From positions 31,272-95,271 of the forward strand of contig CALRJS020000011.1 of assembly GCA_943367595.1 (NCBI GenBank): a stretch of DNA of 64,000 nucleotides, given 5' to 3'. Both the position numbers and the translations under genes were made by a program. The notes under the pieces were generated by a model, which saw nothing but the letters and a program-made list of their open reading frames with translations, was not told where the DNA came from and searched no databases. Below, in pieces: positions 45,181 to 54,712 of the stretch (position 1 is its first letter; the number at the start of each line of letters is the position of its first letter). The DNA comes from MW101C3 sp943367595. GTDB taxonomy: Bacteria; Cyanobacteriota; Cyanobacteriia; PCC-6307; Cyanobiaceae.

Positions 45181-45828
45181 ATGCTCGAGCTTCGATCCCT
45201 GCGCTACCACCCGGCCACCACCCCAGCCGCCCTGCTCGACGGCGTGGAGCTGCGTCTGGAGCCGGGGCGGCCCGCCCTGGTGGCCGGGCAGAGCGGCTCA
45301 GGCAAGACCACCCTGCTGGAGCTGATCTGCGGCCTGGCGGATCCCGACGGCGGCACGATCCTGTGGGAGGGGCAGGCGCTCAACGCCAGACAGCGGCGCG
45401 GGCTCTGCGGCCTGGTGTTTCAGTTTCCCGAGCGCCATTTCCTTGGCCTCACGGTGGGCCAGGAGCTGAAGCTGGGTCAGCGGCGGCTGGCTTCGGAACG
45501 GGTCGAGCAGGTGCTCACCCGGGTGGGGTTGCAGGGGGTGTCGCTGCAGCAGCCGCCGGAGCGGCTCAGCGGCGGCCAGCAGCGGCGGCTGGCGCTGGCG
45601 GTGCAGTTGCTGCGCGATCCGCCCGTGCTGCTGCTGGATGAACCCACCGCCGGCCTCGACTGGTCGGTGCGGGAAGAGGTGTTGCAACTGCTGCAACAGC
45701 TGGCGCGGGACCGGGTGCTGCTGGTGGTGACCCACGAACCGGAGCTGTTCAAGGGCTGGGTGGAGGAAGGCTGGCGGCTGCAGGGCGGGGCGCTTCAGCC
45801 CCTGCCGAGGCTCCGTACGATGCCCTGA
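45181..45828 (+). CDS. ABC transporter ATP-binding protein
   Basis: 215 residues from the ATG at 45181. A complete nucleotide-binding domain: Walker A AGQSGSGKTTLLE, Q-loop VFQFPERHFLGLT, signature LSGGQQRRLALA, Walker B VLLLDEPTAGLDWS and switch His VVTHEP. The sequence around the Q-loop (FQFPERHFL) resembles the EcfA/CbiO-type energy-coupling ATPases. No permease is adjacent, so the transported substrate is unknown. hslO follows by 14 bases. Confidence 0.88.
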   Translation: MLELRSLRYHPATTPAALLDGVELRLEPGRPALVAGQSGSGKTTLLELICGLADPDGGTILWEGQALNARQRRGLCGLVFQFPERHFLGLTVGQELKLGQRRLASERVEQVLTRVGLQGVSLQQPPERLSGGQQRRLALAVQLLRDPPVLLLDEPTAGLDWSVREEVLQLLQQLARDRVLLVVTHEPELFKGWVEEGWRLQGGALQPLPRLRTMP

Positions 45829-45842
45829 GTTGGGGCGGGGTG

Positions 45843-46757
45843 ATGCCCGATCGATTGGTACGGGCCACGGCCGCCGATGGCGGCATCCGCATGGTGGCGG
45901 CCCTCACCACCGTGACCACCCGTTACGCCCGTCGTCGCCACGGCCTTTCGTACCTCACCACCGCCGTGCTGGGCCGGGCGATGACCGCCGGCCTGCTGCT
46001 GGCCAGTTCGATGAAGGTGGCCCACGGACGGGTGAACCTGCGCATCCAGTCGGACGGACCGCTGCGCGGCCTGATGGTGGATGCCGGCCGGGACGGCACC
46101 GTGCGCGGCTATGTGGGAGCGCCGGGCCTGGAGCTCGATCTGGTGGAAACGCCCGAGGGCCTGCACCGCTTCGACTTCCGCAAGGCCACGGGCACCGGCT
46201 ACCTGCACGTGGTGCGCGACCAGGGCAAGGGGGAGCCGTTCAGCAGCACGGTGGAGCTCGTCAGCGGCGGCATCGGTGATGACGTGGCCTCTTACCTGCT
46301 CCATTCCGAGCAGACCCCATCGGCGGTGTTCGTCGGTGAGCAGATCGACAGCAGCGGCGTGCGTTGCGCCGGTGGGGTGCTGGTGCAGGTGCTGCCCAAG
46401 GCGGCCCGGGAACCGGCGCTGGTGGCCCTGCTGGAAGAGCGCTGCCGCGAGATTCAGGGGTTCAGCCAGCGGCTCGCCGACTGCAGCGGCGATCTGCAAC
46501 GCCTGCTGGAAGACATCTTCCCGGACCTCGATCCCCAGCTCCTGGAGGATGCGGAGGCCAGCCAGAACGTCACCTTCCACTGCCCCTGCACCCGCAGGCG
46601 CAGCGTCAATGCCCTGCGATTGCTGGGGCGTGACGAGCTCGATGCAATCCTGCGCGAAGACGGCCGCGCCGAGCTCACCTGCCACTTCTGCAACGAGGTG
46701 TATGGCGTGGAAGCACCCGAGTTGCGGGAGCTGATCGAGGAGCTGGCAGCGGTCTGA
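45843..46757 (+). CDS. hslO: Redox-regulated chaperone Hsp33
   Basis: 304 residues from the ATG at 45843 (a GTG is one codon earlier). Hsp33 holds unfolding proteins under oxidative stress. The N-terminal domain begins DRLVRATAADGGIRM; the C-terminal zinc site that acts as the redox switch is FHCPCTRRRS...LTCHFCNEVY (CxC...CxxC). Length and motifs are normal. It is close behind the ABC ATPase gene, suggesting one transcript. Confidence 0.95.
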   Translation: MPDRLVRATAADGGIRMVAALTTVTTRYARRRHGLSYLTTAVLGRAMTAGLLLASSMKVAHGRVNLRIQSDGPLRGLMVDAGRDGTVRGYVGAPGLELDLVETPEGLHRFDFRKATGTGYLHVVRDQGKGEPFSSTVELVSGGIGDDVASYLLHSEQTPSAVFVGEQIDSSGVRCAGGVLVQVLPKAAREPALVALLEERCREIQGFSQRLADCSGDLQRLLEDIFPDLDPQLLEDAEASQNVTFHCPCTRRRSVNALRLLGRDELDAILREDGRAELTCHFCNEVYGVEAPELRELIEELAAV

Positions 46758-46816
46758 AGGCCACAGGCGCCTGAGCAGGCTGCAGGCTCCAGCCTCACAG
46801 ACAAGGGCCAAGCTGG

Positions 46817-46841
46817 CCTGACCTGACCTGACCTGACCTGA
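46817..46841. repeat. 5-bp microsatellite CCTGA x5
   Basis: Five perfect CCTGA units about 60 bases past the hslO stop, in the 120-base gap before the convergent CPP1-like gene. Confidence 0.9.
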
Positions 46842-46877
46842 ATGGTCTTCTGGGGCCGAACCGGCCTTCGGAAGGCG

Positions 46878-47591
46878 TCAGGCGAGCAGCAGGGCGCCCA
46901 GCAGCAGCAGGATCAGGGCCGGCAGGCTCTGGAGCTGTTCGCCAGCCAGCGGCAGCCCGAGCGGCAGGGCCGGATCAACGAGCTGGGCGAGCACGCCGCC
47001 CATCAGCAGGCCGAGGCCCAGCAGGGCGAAGCTCCAGCCCACCGCCGCCAGGAAACGACCATGGCGCCGCTGCAGGTTCACCACCGTGAGCAGGGTGGAG
47101 AGGGCAAGCAGCACCGTGTCGGAAGACGGGGGGGATACCAGGAGCAGCAGCAGGACCACCCCCTGACCGGCCAGAGGCACCCAACGCTCACGGCCCTCGG
47201 CCATGGCCAGGCGGGGCAGCGAGAACTTCGGCCGGGTGAGTTTGCCACCAGAGAGCTGGGGAAGGGAAGGCATGGCCGGAAGGGCAGGCCGGGAGGGGGC
47301 CCGGGCGATCACGGCGGGCTTCACCTCTTCCCGTTTCGAGGCACTGAGGGCGGCACTGCTGACCCGGCCCTGTTGCCGCTCCCGCAGCCGTTCCATCAGC
47401 ACGGCGTCGTAGGCGGCTTCCACGCGGGCCCGGGCTTGGGGGTCGTCTCCCACGGCATCAAGGCACTGCTGGCGGGCTCCCTGCACCTCGTCGAAGCTGG
47501 CATCAGAAGCGATGCCGAGACGCTCGTAAGGGCTGGAACCATCGCTGGGGCCACCGGTCGCGCCGGGAGGCAGGGCAGAACCGTTGGTCAT
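46878..47591 (-). CDS. CPP1-like (J-like domain) membrane protein
   Basis: 237 residues from the ATG at 47591. Residues ~20-80 form a J-domain-like helical region without the HPD motif (SPYERLGIASDASFDEVQGARQQCLD). A basic linker follows, then three to four membrane helices to the C-terminus (VPLAGQGVVLLLLLVSPPS; LLLGALLLA). This is the layout of cyanobacterial homologues of plant CPP1/CDF1, a chaperone-like protein that stabilises protochlorophyllide oxidoreductase. Function here is by family. Confidence 0.85.
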   Translation of the reverse strand: MTNGSALPPGATGGPSDGSSPYERLGIASDASFDEVQGARQQCLDAVGDDPQARARVEAAYDAVLMERLRERQQGRVSSAALSASKREEVKPAVIARAPSRPALPAMPSLPQLSGGKLTRPKFSLPRLAMAEGRERWVPLAGQGVVLLLLLVSPPSSDTVLLALSTLLTVVNLQRRHGRFLAAVGWSFALLGLGLLMGGVLAQLVDPALPLGLPLAGEQLQSLPALILLLLGALLLA

Positions 47592-47678
47592 GGCCTCCGG
47601 TGCGGTGAGCAGGGTCGTGGTAAGAGCGTATCGAGGCGCGCCCCGACCGGAGGCTTCCGCTGCCACCGAACCAGTGGT

Positions 47679-47903
47679 TCAGAACAAAGGTTCGCTGGAG
47701 CGGAAACCGCCTTCCTGCTGAAGATGCCGGCGGCAGGCTTCCGCCTCATTGAGCGGCAACCACTGGCGCCGCTTCAATAAAGGCATCTGGGGCGGGAGGT
47801 GGCTGCCTTCGCGCACCTCGACGGCTTCCTGGCTGGGGAGGAAGCGCACGTAGTCGGAGCCTCCGTCGTGGCGGGGGCGAACCAGCCAGAAGGGCTCGGC
47901 CAT
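47679..47903 (-). CDS. DUF1651 domain protein
   Basis: 74 residues from the ATG at 47903. It matches the small picocyanobacterial DUF1651 family: start AEPFWLVRPRHDGGSDYVRFLPS, then QWLPLNEAEACRRHLQQEGGF. No function is known. It lies alone between prfC and the CPP1-like gene, same strand as both. Confidence 0.8.
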   Translation of the reverse strand: MAEPFWLVRPRHDGGSDYVRFLPSQEAVEVREGSHLPPQMPLLKRRQWLPLNEAEACRRHLQQEGGFRSSEPLF

Positions 47904-47975
47904 GGCTGTGATCTTTCGTTGCAAAGATTCTGGCGGGCCGGGGGCAGCGCCGTGGGCAGACGCATCAGCAAATGC

Positions 47976-49634
47976 TCAGAGGGCGATCGGCTCCACGCCG
48001 CTCACCACCGGAGCCACAGCGCTGAGCTCGAAGGCGGGGTGGTCTTCCCGCAGCTGGTTGAGGTTCCACTCGTTCTTGAACAGCAACACCGGCCGGTCCC
48101 AGGCATCGCGCACGGTTTTGCAGTTGAAGATGCGCCCCACCGCCTCCAGCGCCGCCCAGCCGCCCACCACCCAGCGGGCCACGCTGAAGCCGAGGGGCTC
48201 GAGGCGCGTTTCCACCCCGTATTCGTTCTGAAGCCGGTATTGCACCACCTCCATCTGCAGCTGGCCCACGGCCGCCAGGATCGGGTCGCGCTTGCTGGCA
48301 TCGGTGGCATAGAGGATCTGCACGGCTCCCTCCTCCCGCAGCTCGTTCACCCCTTTGCGGAAGCTCTTGAACGCCGACGGGTTGGGGTTGCGCAGCCAGG
48401 CGAACAGTTCAGGGCTGAAGCAGGGAATGCCTTCGTACTCCACCTTGCTGCCGGCATAAAGGGTGTCGCCGATGGCAAACATGCCGGGATTGTTCAGGCC
48501 GATCACATCACCGGGATAGGCGTCCTCCACCACCTCACGGTCCTGGCCGAACAGCTTCTGGGGACGAGAGAGGCGGATGGTGCGGCCGCTGCGGGCATGC
48601 CGCACGCTCATGTCCTTCTCGAAGTGGCCGCTGCAGACCCGCACGAAGGCAATGCGGTCGCGGTGGCGCGGATCCATGTTGGCCTGCAACTTGAAGACGA
48701 AACCACTGAACTCCGGCCGCAGCGGATCCACCGGGCCGTCGCTGCTCAGCCGCGCCACCGGCCGCTGGGCCAGCTCCAGGAAGGCATCCAGGAAGGGACG
48801 CACGCCGAAGTTGGTCATCGCTGAACCGAAGAACACCGGGCTCAGTTCGCCGGCATGCACCAGCTCCAGATCGAGCTCGGCGCCGGCGCCATCGAGCAGC
48901 TCCAGTTCCTCCAGCGCCGCCGCCAGCAGTTCCGGTTCCACCAGCTGAGCCAGCTCAGGGCTGCCGGCCGCCAGGCGCTTCTCCGCTGATTGCCGACCCC
49001 GCTCCGCCCGCTCAAACAGGATCACGTCCTTGCTGCGGCGATCGATCACGCCGCGGAAGCGATCACCACTGCCAATCGGCCAGTTCACCGGCCAGCAGGT
49101 GAGGCCCAGCTCACTTTCAATCTCATCGATCAGCTCGAGCGGCTCACGGCCCGGCCGGTCCATCTTGTTGATGAAGGTGAAGATCGGCACCTTGCGCAGC
49201 CGGCAGACCTCGAACAACTTGCGGGTCTGAGGTTCAAGGCCCTTGGCGGCGTCTTCCAGCATCACCGCGTTGTCGGCGGCAGCCAGGGTGCGGTAGGTGT
49301 CTTCTGAGAAATCCTGGTGGCCTGGCGTGTCGAGCAGGTTCACCGTGCTGCCGGCGTAGTCGAACTGCAGCACGGTGGAGGTGATCGAGATGCCGCGCTG
49401 TTTCTCGATCTCCATCCAGTCGGAGGTGACCTTGCGTTGCTCCCCCTTGGCCTTGACTGCACCGGCCTGCTGGATCGCCCCCCCGTAGAGCAGCAGCTTC
49501 TCGGTGAGGGTGGTCTTGCCCGCGTCCGGGTGAGAAATGATCGCGAAGTTGCGCCGCTTCGCCACCGCTTCAGCCAGGGCAACCCCGGCCATGTCGTCGC
49601 TGGGGGAAACGGGGGTGGGGGAGGCGCTGGTCAT
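47976..49634 (-). CDS. prfC: Peptide chain release factor 3
   Basis: 552 residues. The GTPase that recycles RF1/RF2 from terminated ribosomes. G1 AIISHPDAGKTTLTEKLL, G2/switch RGISITSTVLQFDY, G3 DTPGHQDFSEDTYR and G4 NKMDRPGREP are intact, followed by the RF3-specific domains (GSKVEYEGIPCFSPELFAWL). It starts 4 bases after the stop of the HEAIH-B gene on the same strand, implying coupling. Confidence 0.96.
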   Translation of the reverse strand: MTSASPTPVSPSDDMAGVALAEAVAKRRNFAIISHPDAGKTTLTEKLLLYGGAIQQAGAVKAKGEQRKVTSDWMEIEKQRGISITSTVLQFDYAGSTVNLLDTPGHQDFSEDTYRTLAAADNAVMLEDAAKGLEPQTRKLFEVCRLRKVPIFTFINKMDRPGREPLELIDEIESELGLTCWPVNWPIGSGDRFRGVIDRRSKDVILFERAERGRQSAEKRLAAGSPELAQLVEPELLAAALEELELLDGAGAELDLELVHAGELSPVFFGSAMTNFGVRPFLDAFLELAQRPVARLSSDGPVDPLRPEFSGFVFKLQANMDPRHRDRIAFVRVCSGHFEKDMSVRHARSGRTIRLSRPQKLFGQDREVVEDAYPGDVIGLNNPGMFAIGDTLYAGSKVEYEGIPCFSPELFAWLRNPNPSAFKSFRKGVNELREEGAVQILYATDASKRDPILAAVGQLQMEVVQYRLQNEYGVETRLEPLGFSVARWVVGGWAALEAVGRIFNCKTVRDAWDRPVLLFKNEWNLNQLREDHPAFELSAVAPVVSGVEPIAL

Positions 49635-49638
49635 GACC

Positions 49639-50454
49639 TCAGCCTGCCAGGCCGAGGCGGCTGTCCGGCCGACAGAGGCTGCGCAGCAGGTGGGCGCCGA
49701 GGGCCAGATCCTGCTGATGGCTGAAGGCCTCCAGTTCCAGCTGGCGCACCTGGGGGGGGATGCGGGCGTAGAGGGGCTGGGCGAGCAGTTCCCGCGCCTC
49801 TGCCGACAGGCGCACCGGCAGGCCCAGGGGGGTGGGCGGCCGCCTCAGGCCGCCGGCCCGGCAGCTCTGGGCCACATGGATGGCCTCGTGGTTGAGCACG
49901 GCGGCGAAATCGAGGGTGCCGCGGTCGGGCACATCCGGCCGGATCCGGATCACCGCCTCGTGGGGCACCCACTCGCCGGCCGCCGCCGCCACCCGCGGGG
50001 TGGTCAGCTCCACCCGCACGCCCAGGCCCCACAGCTGGGCGAGCAGGGAAGCGATAGCGGCACGCTCGGCGGTGTAGCGGGGCGGATTGCGCAGCAGATC
50101 CTGGATCTGGGCCATGGTGAGATCCCGGTCACCTCGGCGCTGCCGGTACACATAACGGATGCGGCCATCAGGCAACCGTTGCGGGCGGGGCAACCAGGCC
50201 TGATCACCAGCATCGAGCCGGGCGAACAACAGCGCGTCCCAGGTGGGCCGGATCGGACCGACGCTGGCCGGAGGCGCCTGCAACCAGGCGGGGGGGCGCA
50301 GGGCCTGTGCCACCACCGGCGCGCTCGCCAATGGCAGCAGGCTCATGGCGGCCGCCGCGATGGCAAGAACAGCCGCGGTGGCGGCGCCGGTGGCTGGGGC
50401 CAGCGCCAGGGCAGGCCTCCAGGGCCGACGCCATCGGCAGGCGTGGGGCGGCAC
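49639..50454 (-). CDS. Putative anchored HExxH metalloprotein, copy B
   Basis: 271 residues from a GTG. Hydrophobic N-terminus (~14-50, PALALAPATGAATAAVLAI) predicts export. The C-terminal two thirds closely follow copy A: LPDGRIRYVYRQRRGD, QIQDLLRNPPRYTAERAAI, GEWVPHEAVIRI, VLNHEAIHVAQSC (HEAIH 189-193), LELEAFSHQ (Glu242, His246) and a final Cys261 before RP. Conserved His/Glu/Cys suggest a zinc site and one disulfide. The family name is unknown to me. It is upstream of and nearly touching prfC. Confidence 0.65.
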   Translation of the reverse strand: MPPHACRWRRPWRPALALAPATGAATAAVLAIAAAAMSLLPLASAPVVAQALRPPAWLQAPPASVGPIRPTWDALLFARLDAGDQAWLPRPQRLPDGRIRYVYRQRRGDRDLTMAQIQDLLRNPPRYTAERAAIASLLAQLWGLGVRVELTTPRVAAAAGEWVPHEAVIRIRPDVPDRGTLDFAAVLNHEAIHVAQSCRAGGLRRPPTPLGLPVRLSAEARELLAQPLYARIPPQVRQLELEAFSHQQDLALGAHLLRSLCRPDSRLGLAG

Positions 50455-50517
50455 GGAGAGAGGTGCAGCAACGATGGAGCCCCTTTGGTTTAGCGGCAGC
50501 CGGTGGCTCCGCGCCGT

Positions 50518-51189
50518 TCAGGCCAATCGTCCCCAGACCTCCAGGTAGCGGTCGTCGAGCTCCCGCACCGCCAACCCCCCGATCCCCGCCTGCTGGAGTT
50601 GCGCCTCCACCTCCACGCGGCGAAAGGCCGCCCGCAGCGACTGGGCGTAATCGCGCCGCAATACGGGCGGAGCCCCGGCGGCATGGCGCTGCACAAGCTC
50701 TTCCAGGGCTGCTGAATCCGGCGGACGGCGCAGATCCTTGACGCAGATGGCTGCTCCGGGGGCCGCCAGCCGGCGCACCGCCTGCCAGAGCACCAGCGGA
50801 TCGTGCAGATGGTGCAGGAGGCTGTTGCTGATCACCGCCGTCCAGCAGCCCTCCTCGGGCAGGGCGCCCCCCGGCGTCAGCAGCAGGTGTTGAAAGCTCA
50901 GCCCTGGCCAGCGGTCCGGCGTGGCCTGCAGGCGGGCGGCGGCGATCGCCAGCATGGCCGGGGCGCCATCGAGGCCCAGCACCCGGGCCGTGGGATGGCG
51001 CTCGGCCAGCAGGAAGCTGATGTTGCCGGGTCCGCAACCCAGATCGATGATCCGCGGCCCGAGTTGTGGCCCGAACAGGTCCTCGGTGCGCCTCAGCAGG
51101 GCGCGGTCACTGGCAGCGAAGTCAGCGTCGGCATAGGCGCGCGCCTGCTCGGCGTCGTCCATCAGCTCGGGCTCGCAGATCCGCTCCAT
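50518..51189 (-). CDS. Class I SAM-dependent methyltransferase
   Basis: 223 residues from the ATG at 51189 (MERICEPELMDDAEQARAYADADF). Methyltransferase motif I is IIDLGCGPGNISFLLAERHP, the acidic residue after beta2 is in VLGLDGAPAML, and motif post-I follows at WTAVISNSLLHHLHDP. It resembles small-molecule methyltransferases of the UbiE/Methyltransf_11 type. No neighbour hints at the substrate. It is divergent from nrdJ. Confidence 0.8.
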   Translation of the reverse strand: MERICEPELMDDAEQARAYADADFAASDRALLRRTEDLFGPQLGPRIIDLGCGPGNISFLLAERHPTARVLGLDGAPAMLAIAAARLQATPDRWPGLSFQHLLLTPGGALPEEGCWTAVISNSLLHHLHDPLVLWQAVRRLAAPGAAICVKDLRRPPDSAALEELVQRHAAGAPPVLRRDYAQSLRAAFRRVEVEAQLQQAGIGGLAVRELDDRYLEVWGRLA

Positions 51190-51386
51190 GGCCACCACCG
51201 CAGCACCGCCAGCCTGGCGCAGTGGTGGCGCAGGCTTGGCGGCCCGGCAGCTGGCACTGGTGGGGCGGTCAGCCGCTGGGTCTGCCGCCGGCAAGCGGCA
51301 CAGACACTGCCGCTGGTGCAGGGTGAACCTTGCGCACCCCACAGGTGGGGTTAAGGTTTTTGCACGCGCCCGCTGCCCCTGTTTCT

Positions 51387-53735
51387 GTGACCCTCTCCGC
51401 CACGCCTGCCACTGCAGCCGAGCTCTCCCGGCTGGCCGGCCTGCCCGATGCCGCCGCTGCGGATTTCCCCCTCACGGCGCCGGCGGCGAACCCGGTCTTC
51501 TACCGCACCTACAGCCGCAAAACTCCGAACGGGCGTGAGAGCTGGCTGGAGGTAAGCGAGCGCAACCTTGACGGCCTGCGCAAACTCGGCAACCTCAACA
51601 CCGAGGAAGTGGACCTGCTGCGCCGCATGCAGAAGCGACAGAAGGCACTGCCCTCAGGGCGTTGGCTGTGGATCGGCGGCACCGACTGGATCGAGCAGCC
51701 CCAGAACTTCTCCGGCGCCTACAACTGCACCTCCACCAACCTGATCGACTGGGAAGCCTTCGGTCTGATGATGGATCTGGCGATGATGGGCTGTGGCACG
51801 GGCGCCATCATCGAGCCGCGGTTGATCGAGCACTTGCCTGCGGTGCGCAACCGCCTGCGGATCACCTCCGTCACCGACATCGGCGCCACTCCCGCCGGCC
51901 AGCGCCAGGAGCACACCACCCACACGATCACGGGCCACGAGGTGGCGATCAAGGTGGGCGACACCCGCCGCGGCTGGGTCGACAGCTACCAGCTGCTGCT
52001 GGAGCTCAGCAGCGATGCCCGCTTCGACGGCGAGGTGACGGTCAGCGTTGACCTCTCCGATGTGCGTCCTGTGGGCGAAACGCTCAAGGGGTTCGGCGGC
52101 ATGGCCAACCCGGTGAAGCTCAAAGACCTCTACGGGCGCGTCGCCGAGATCCTCAACAAGGCCAACGGCCGCCAGCTCAGCTCGGTGGAATGCTGCCTGC
52201 TGATCGATGAGGCGGCCGTCACGATCGTGGCCGGCAACATCCGCCGCAGTGCAGGCATGCGGCAGTTCGCGGCTGAAGACACCGCCGCCGCCGGCGCCAA
52301 GGAGAACCTCTGGCAGCAGGACGCGGAAGGCAACTGGCGCATCGACCCCGAACGGGATGCGCTGCGCATGGCCAACCACACGCGCGTGTTCCACACCCGC
52401 CCCAGCCGCGAGGTGGTGCGGGAAGCGGTGCTCAAGCAGTTCCAGAGCGGCGAAGGGGCGATCCAGTTCGCCCCCGAGGCGATCGCCCGCTCGAACGCCG
52501 ACCTGCTCACCACTGCCGAGCTCCGCAGCGAGTTCATCGCCATCTACTGCGATCAGGGCCGTGAGGAGGCGGGCCGCTGGCTGCAGCTCAATCACCCGCA
52601 GATCACCGACGCCGAACTGGAGCACCGCCTCAGCCGCTACGGCCTCAACCCCTGCGGCGAGATTCTCGGCGCTGATTTCCACTGCAACCTGGCAGAGATT
52701 CACCTCAACCAGATCGATCCCGCCGACCACGAGGGTCAGGCCGATGCCTTCCGCGCCGCCGGCTTGGCGGTGGCCTGCCTGCTGAACCACCGCTTCGAGG
52801 TGGAGCGTTACCGCCAGAGCCGTGCCTGGGATCCGATCGTGGGCGTCAGCTTCACCGGCCTGTTCGATTTCTTCGTGCATGCCTTCGGCACCCCCTGGCT
52901 CACCTGGTGGGAGGAGGGCCGTCCCGACAGCGAGGCCGGGCTGGCGTTCAAGCAACAGGAAGCCGCCTACCTGAGCCGCTGGAAATCGGCCGTGAACGAG
53001 GCCGTGTGGGGCTACTGCGACCGCCATGGTCTGCGCCGCCCCAACCGCTGCACCACGGTGCAGCCCGCCGGCACCAAGAGCCTGCTCACCGGCGCCAGCC
53101 CCGGCTGGCATCCGCCCAAGGCCCAGCGCTTCATCCGCCGCATCACCTTCCGCAAGAACGATCCGGTGGCACTGGCCTGCATGGATTACGGCTACACGAT
53201 CGTGCCGAGCCAATCGGACAAGGATGAACAGGGCCGCCTGCTGGATGATCCGTTCGATCCCCGCTGCACCGAGTGGCTGGTGGAAATTCCCACCGAAGTG
53301 AGCTGGGCCAACCTGCCCGGTGCCGACGCCGTGGAAATCAACAACTTCTCAGCGCTGGCCCAGTTCGATTTCTACATGCAGGTGCAACAGCACTACACCG
53401 CCCATAACACCTCGGCCACGGTCGAGTTCCGCGAAAACGAGATCGAACCTCTCGCCGAAGCCATTCACGCGGCGATCGATCAAGGCAAGGGCTACATCTC
53501 GGCGGCGCTGCTGGCCCGCTTCGATGCCAACGCCACCTTCCCCCGCCTGCCGTTCGAGCCGATCGATCAGGCCACTTATCAGCGCCTGCAGGAGGAAGTG
53601 GCGGCCCGGCGTCGTGAGCTCGATTTCTTCGCCTCGCTGCAGCGCTACGACAGTGGCGAACTGATGGAGGCGGGCCCGGCCGGCTGCGACTCCGACAAGT
53701 GCCTGCTGCCGCTGGCCAAGCCCCAGAACTCATGA
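51387..53735 (+). CDS. nrdJ: Adenosylcobalamin-dependent ribonucleoside-triphosphate reductase
   Basis: 782 residues from the GTG at 51387; a start at 51330 is possible. Class II enzyme reducing NTPs to dNTPs with B12. The first active-site Cys is in FSGAYNCTSTN, the radical-site pair in GLNPCGEILG with the following HCNLAEI, and the C-terminal redox pair in AGCDSDKCLLPL. This single-subunit oxygen-independent type is standard in cyanobacteria lacking class I enzymes. I looked upstream for a cobalamin riboswitch box and did not find one. cysQ overlaps the stop (ATGA). Confidence 0.93.
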   Translation: MTLSATPATAAELSRLAGLPDAAAADFPLTAPAANPVFYRTYSRKTPNGRESWLEVSERNLDGLRKLGNLNTEEVDLLRRMQKRQKALPSGRWLWIGGTDWIEQPQNFSGAYNCTSTNLIDWEAFGLMMDLAMMGCGTGAIIEPRLIEHLPAVRNRLRITSVTDIGATPAGQRQEHTTHTITGHEVAIKVGDTRRGWVDSYQLLLELSSDARFDGEVTVSVDLSDVRPVGETLKGFGGMANPVKLKDLYGRVAEILNKANGRQLSSVECCLLIDEAAVTIVAGNIRRSAGMRQFAAEDTAAAGAKENLWQQDAEGNWRIDPERDALRMANHTRVFHTRPSREVVREAVLKQFQSGEGAIQFAPEAIARSNADLLTTAELRSEFIAIYCDQGREEAGRWLQLNHPQITDAELEHRLSRYGLNPCGEILGADFHCNLAEIHLNQIDPADHEGQADAFRAAGLAVACLLNHRFEVERYRQSRAWDPIVGVSFTGLFDFFVHAFGTPWLTWWEEGRPDSEAGLAFKQQEAAYLSRWKSAVNEAVWGYCDRHGLRRPNRCTTVQPAGTKSLLTGASPGWHPPKAQRFIRRITFRKNDPVALACMDYGYTIVPSQSDKDEQGRLLDDPFDPRCTEWLVEIPTEVSWANLPGADAVEINNFSALAQFDFYMQVQQHYTAHNTSATVEFRENEIEPLAEAIHAAIDQGKGYISAALLARFDANATFPRLPFEPIDQATYQRLQEEVAARRRELDFFASLQRYDSGELMEAGPAGCDSDKCLLPLAKPQNS

Positions 53736-54670
53736 AGGAGCTGACCTTCGCCGGCGGCACGCTCGCCGGCCACGATGTCGCCACGGTGATCGCCTCCGTG
53801 CGCCGGCTCTGCTGGGAGGCAGCGGCCATCCTGCGGGCCTATGCCCGCGGCGACACACCTCCGTTCGGCTATCCGCCGATCCTCTCGGTGGATGAGGATC
53901 CCAAAGGGCCAGTCACGGCGGCCGATCTGGCCGTCAACGAGCATCTGATCAAGGGGCTGCAGAGCGCCTTCCCAGCAGCCTCCTGGGCCATCCTCAGCGA
54001 GGAAACCACGGGCCAGTGGCCCGCCGATCAGGCCATCGCCAACGACTGGCTCTGGATCCTCGACCCCCTCGATGGCACCAAGGACTTCCTTCAGGGCACC
54101 GGCGAATACGCCGTGCATCTCGCCCTGGTGCACCAGCAGCGGCCTGCCCTCGGCGTGGTGCTGCTGCCTGAGCTCGACGAGCTCTGGTTCGGCTGGATCG
54201 ACCCCGATGGCATCGCGCCGCCCGTCGCCTGGATGGAGACACCGGATGGTGAACGGCACACCCCTGCCCTGAGCGGGCGCACCGAACGATCGAGCCTGGT
54301 TCCGGTCACGAGCCGCAGTCACCGCGACGACCGGCTGGAACAACTGATGGCCTCACTGCCGATCGCCAGCGGCATCGCGCGCGGGAGTGTGGGCGGCAAG
54401 GTGGCGTCGATCCTGCGCGGCGAAACCGACCTCTACATCTCCCTGTCCGGAAAGACAGCCCCGAAAGACTGGGACATGGCGGCTCCCGAAGCAGTGCTGG
54501 TGGCCGCAGGCGGCGCCTTCACACACGCCGATGGGCAGCCCTTGCTGTACAACACTGGGGACTTCCGCCAGGCCGGTTGCCTGATTGCCAGCCACGGACC
54601 CGCCCACCAGGTTCTCTGCGATGCCGCAGCGGCGGCCATGTCCCGCATTGATCCAGCGGCGTCACTCTGA
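53732..54670 (+). CDS. cysQ: 3'(2'),5'-bisphosphate nucleotidase (CysQ-like)
   Basis: 312 residues from the ATG at 53732. Inositol-monophosphatase fold with the Mg/Li-sensitive signatures ILSEETTG, DPLDGTKDFLQGTGEYAV and the C-terminal KDWDMAAPEAVLVAAGG. It dephosphorylates PAP/PAPS, the by-product of sulfate activation. It overlaps nrdJ by 4 bases and is followed 42 bases later by cysC, so PAPS synthesis and PAP removal are encoded side by side. Confidence 0.9.
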   Translation: MKELTFAGGTLAGHDVATVIASVRRLCWEAAAILRAYARGDTPPFGYPPILSVDEDPKGPVTAADLAVNEHLIKGLQSAFPAASWAILSEETTGQWPADQAIANDWLWILDPLDGTKDFLQGTGEYAVHLALVHQQRPALGVVLLPELDELWFGWIDPDGIAPPVAWMETPDGERHTPALSGRTERSSLVPVTSRSHRDDRLEQLMASLPIASGIARGSVGGKVASILRGETDLYISLSGKTAPKDWDMAAPEAVLVAAGGAFTHADGQPLLYNTGDFRQAGCLIASHGPAHQVLCDAAAAAMSRIDPAASL

Positions 54671-54712
54671 GCCAGGCGGTGCTCTTCATTCCTGTACCCA
54701 GCCGATTCCTCC

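Noticed and set aside
51190..51386. Cobalamin riboswitch upstream of the B12-dependent reductase gene
   Set aside because: I found no B12-box-like sequence or plausible long structured leader in the short divergent spacer. An Rfam search would settle it.
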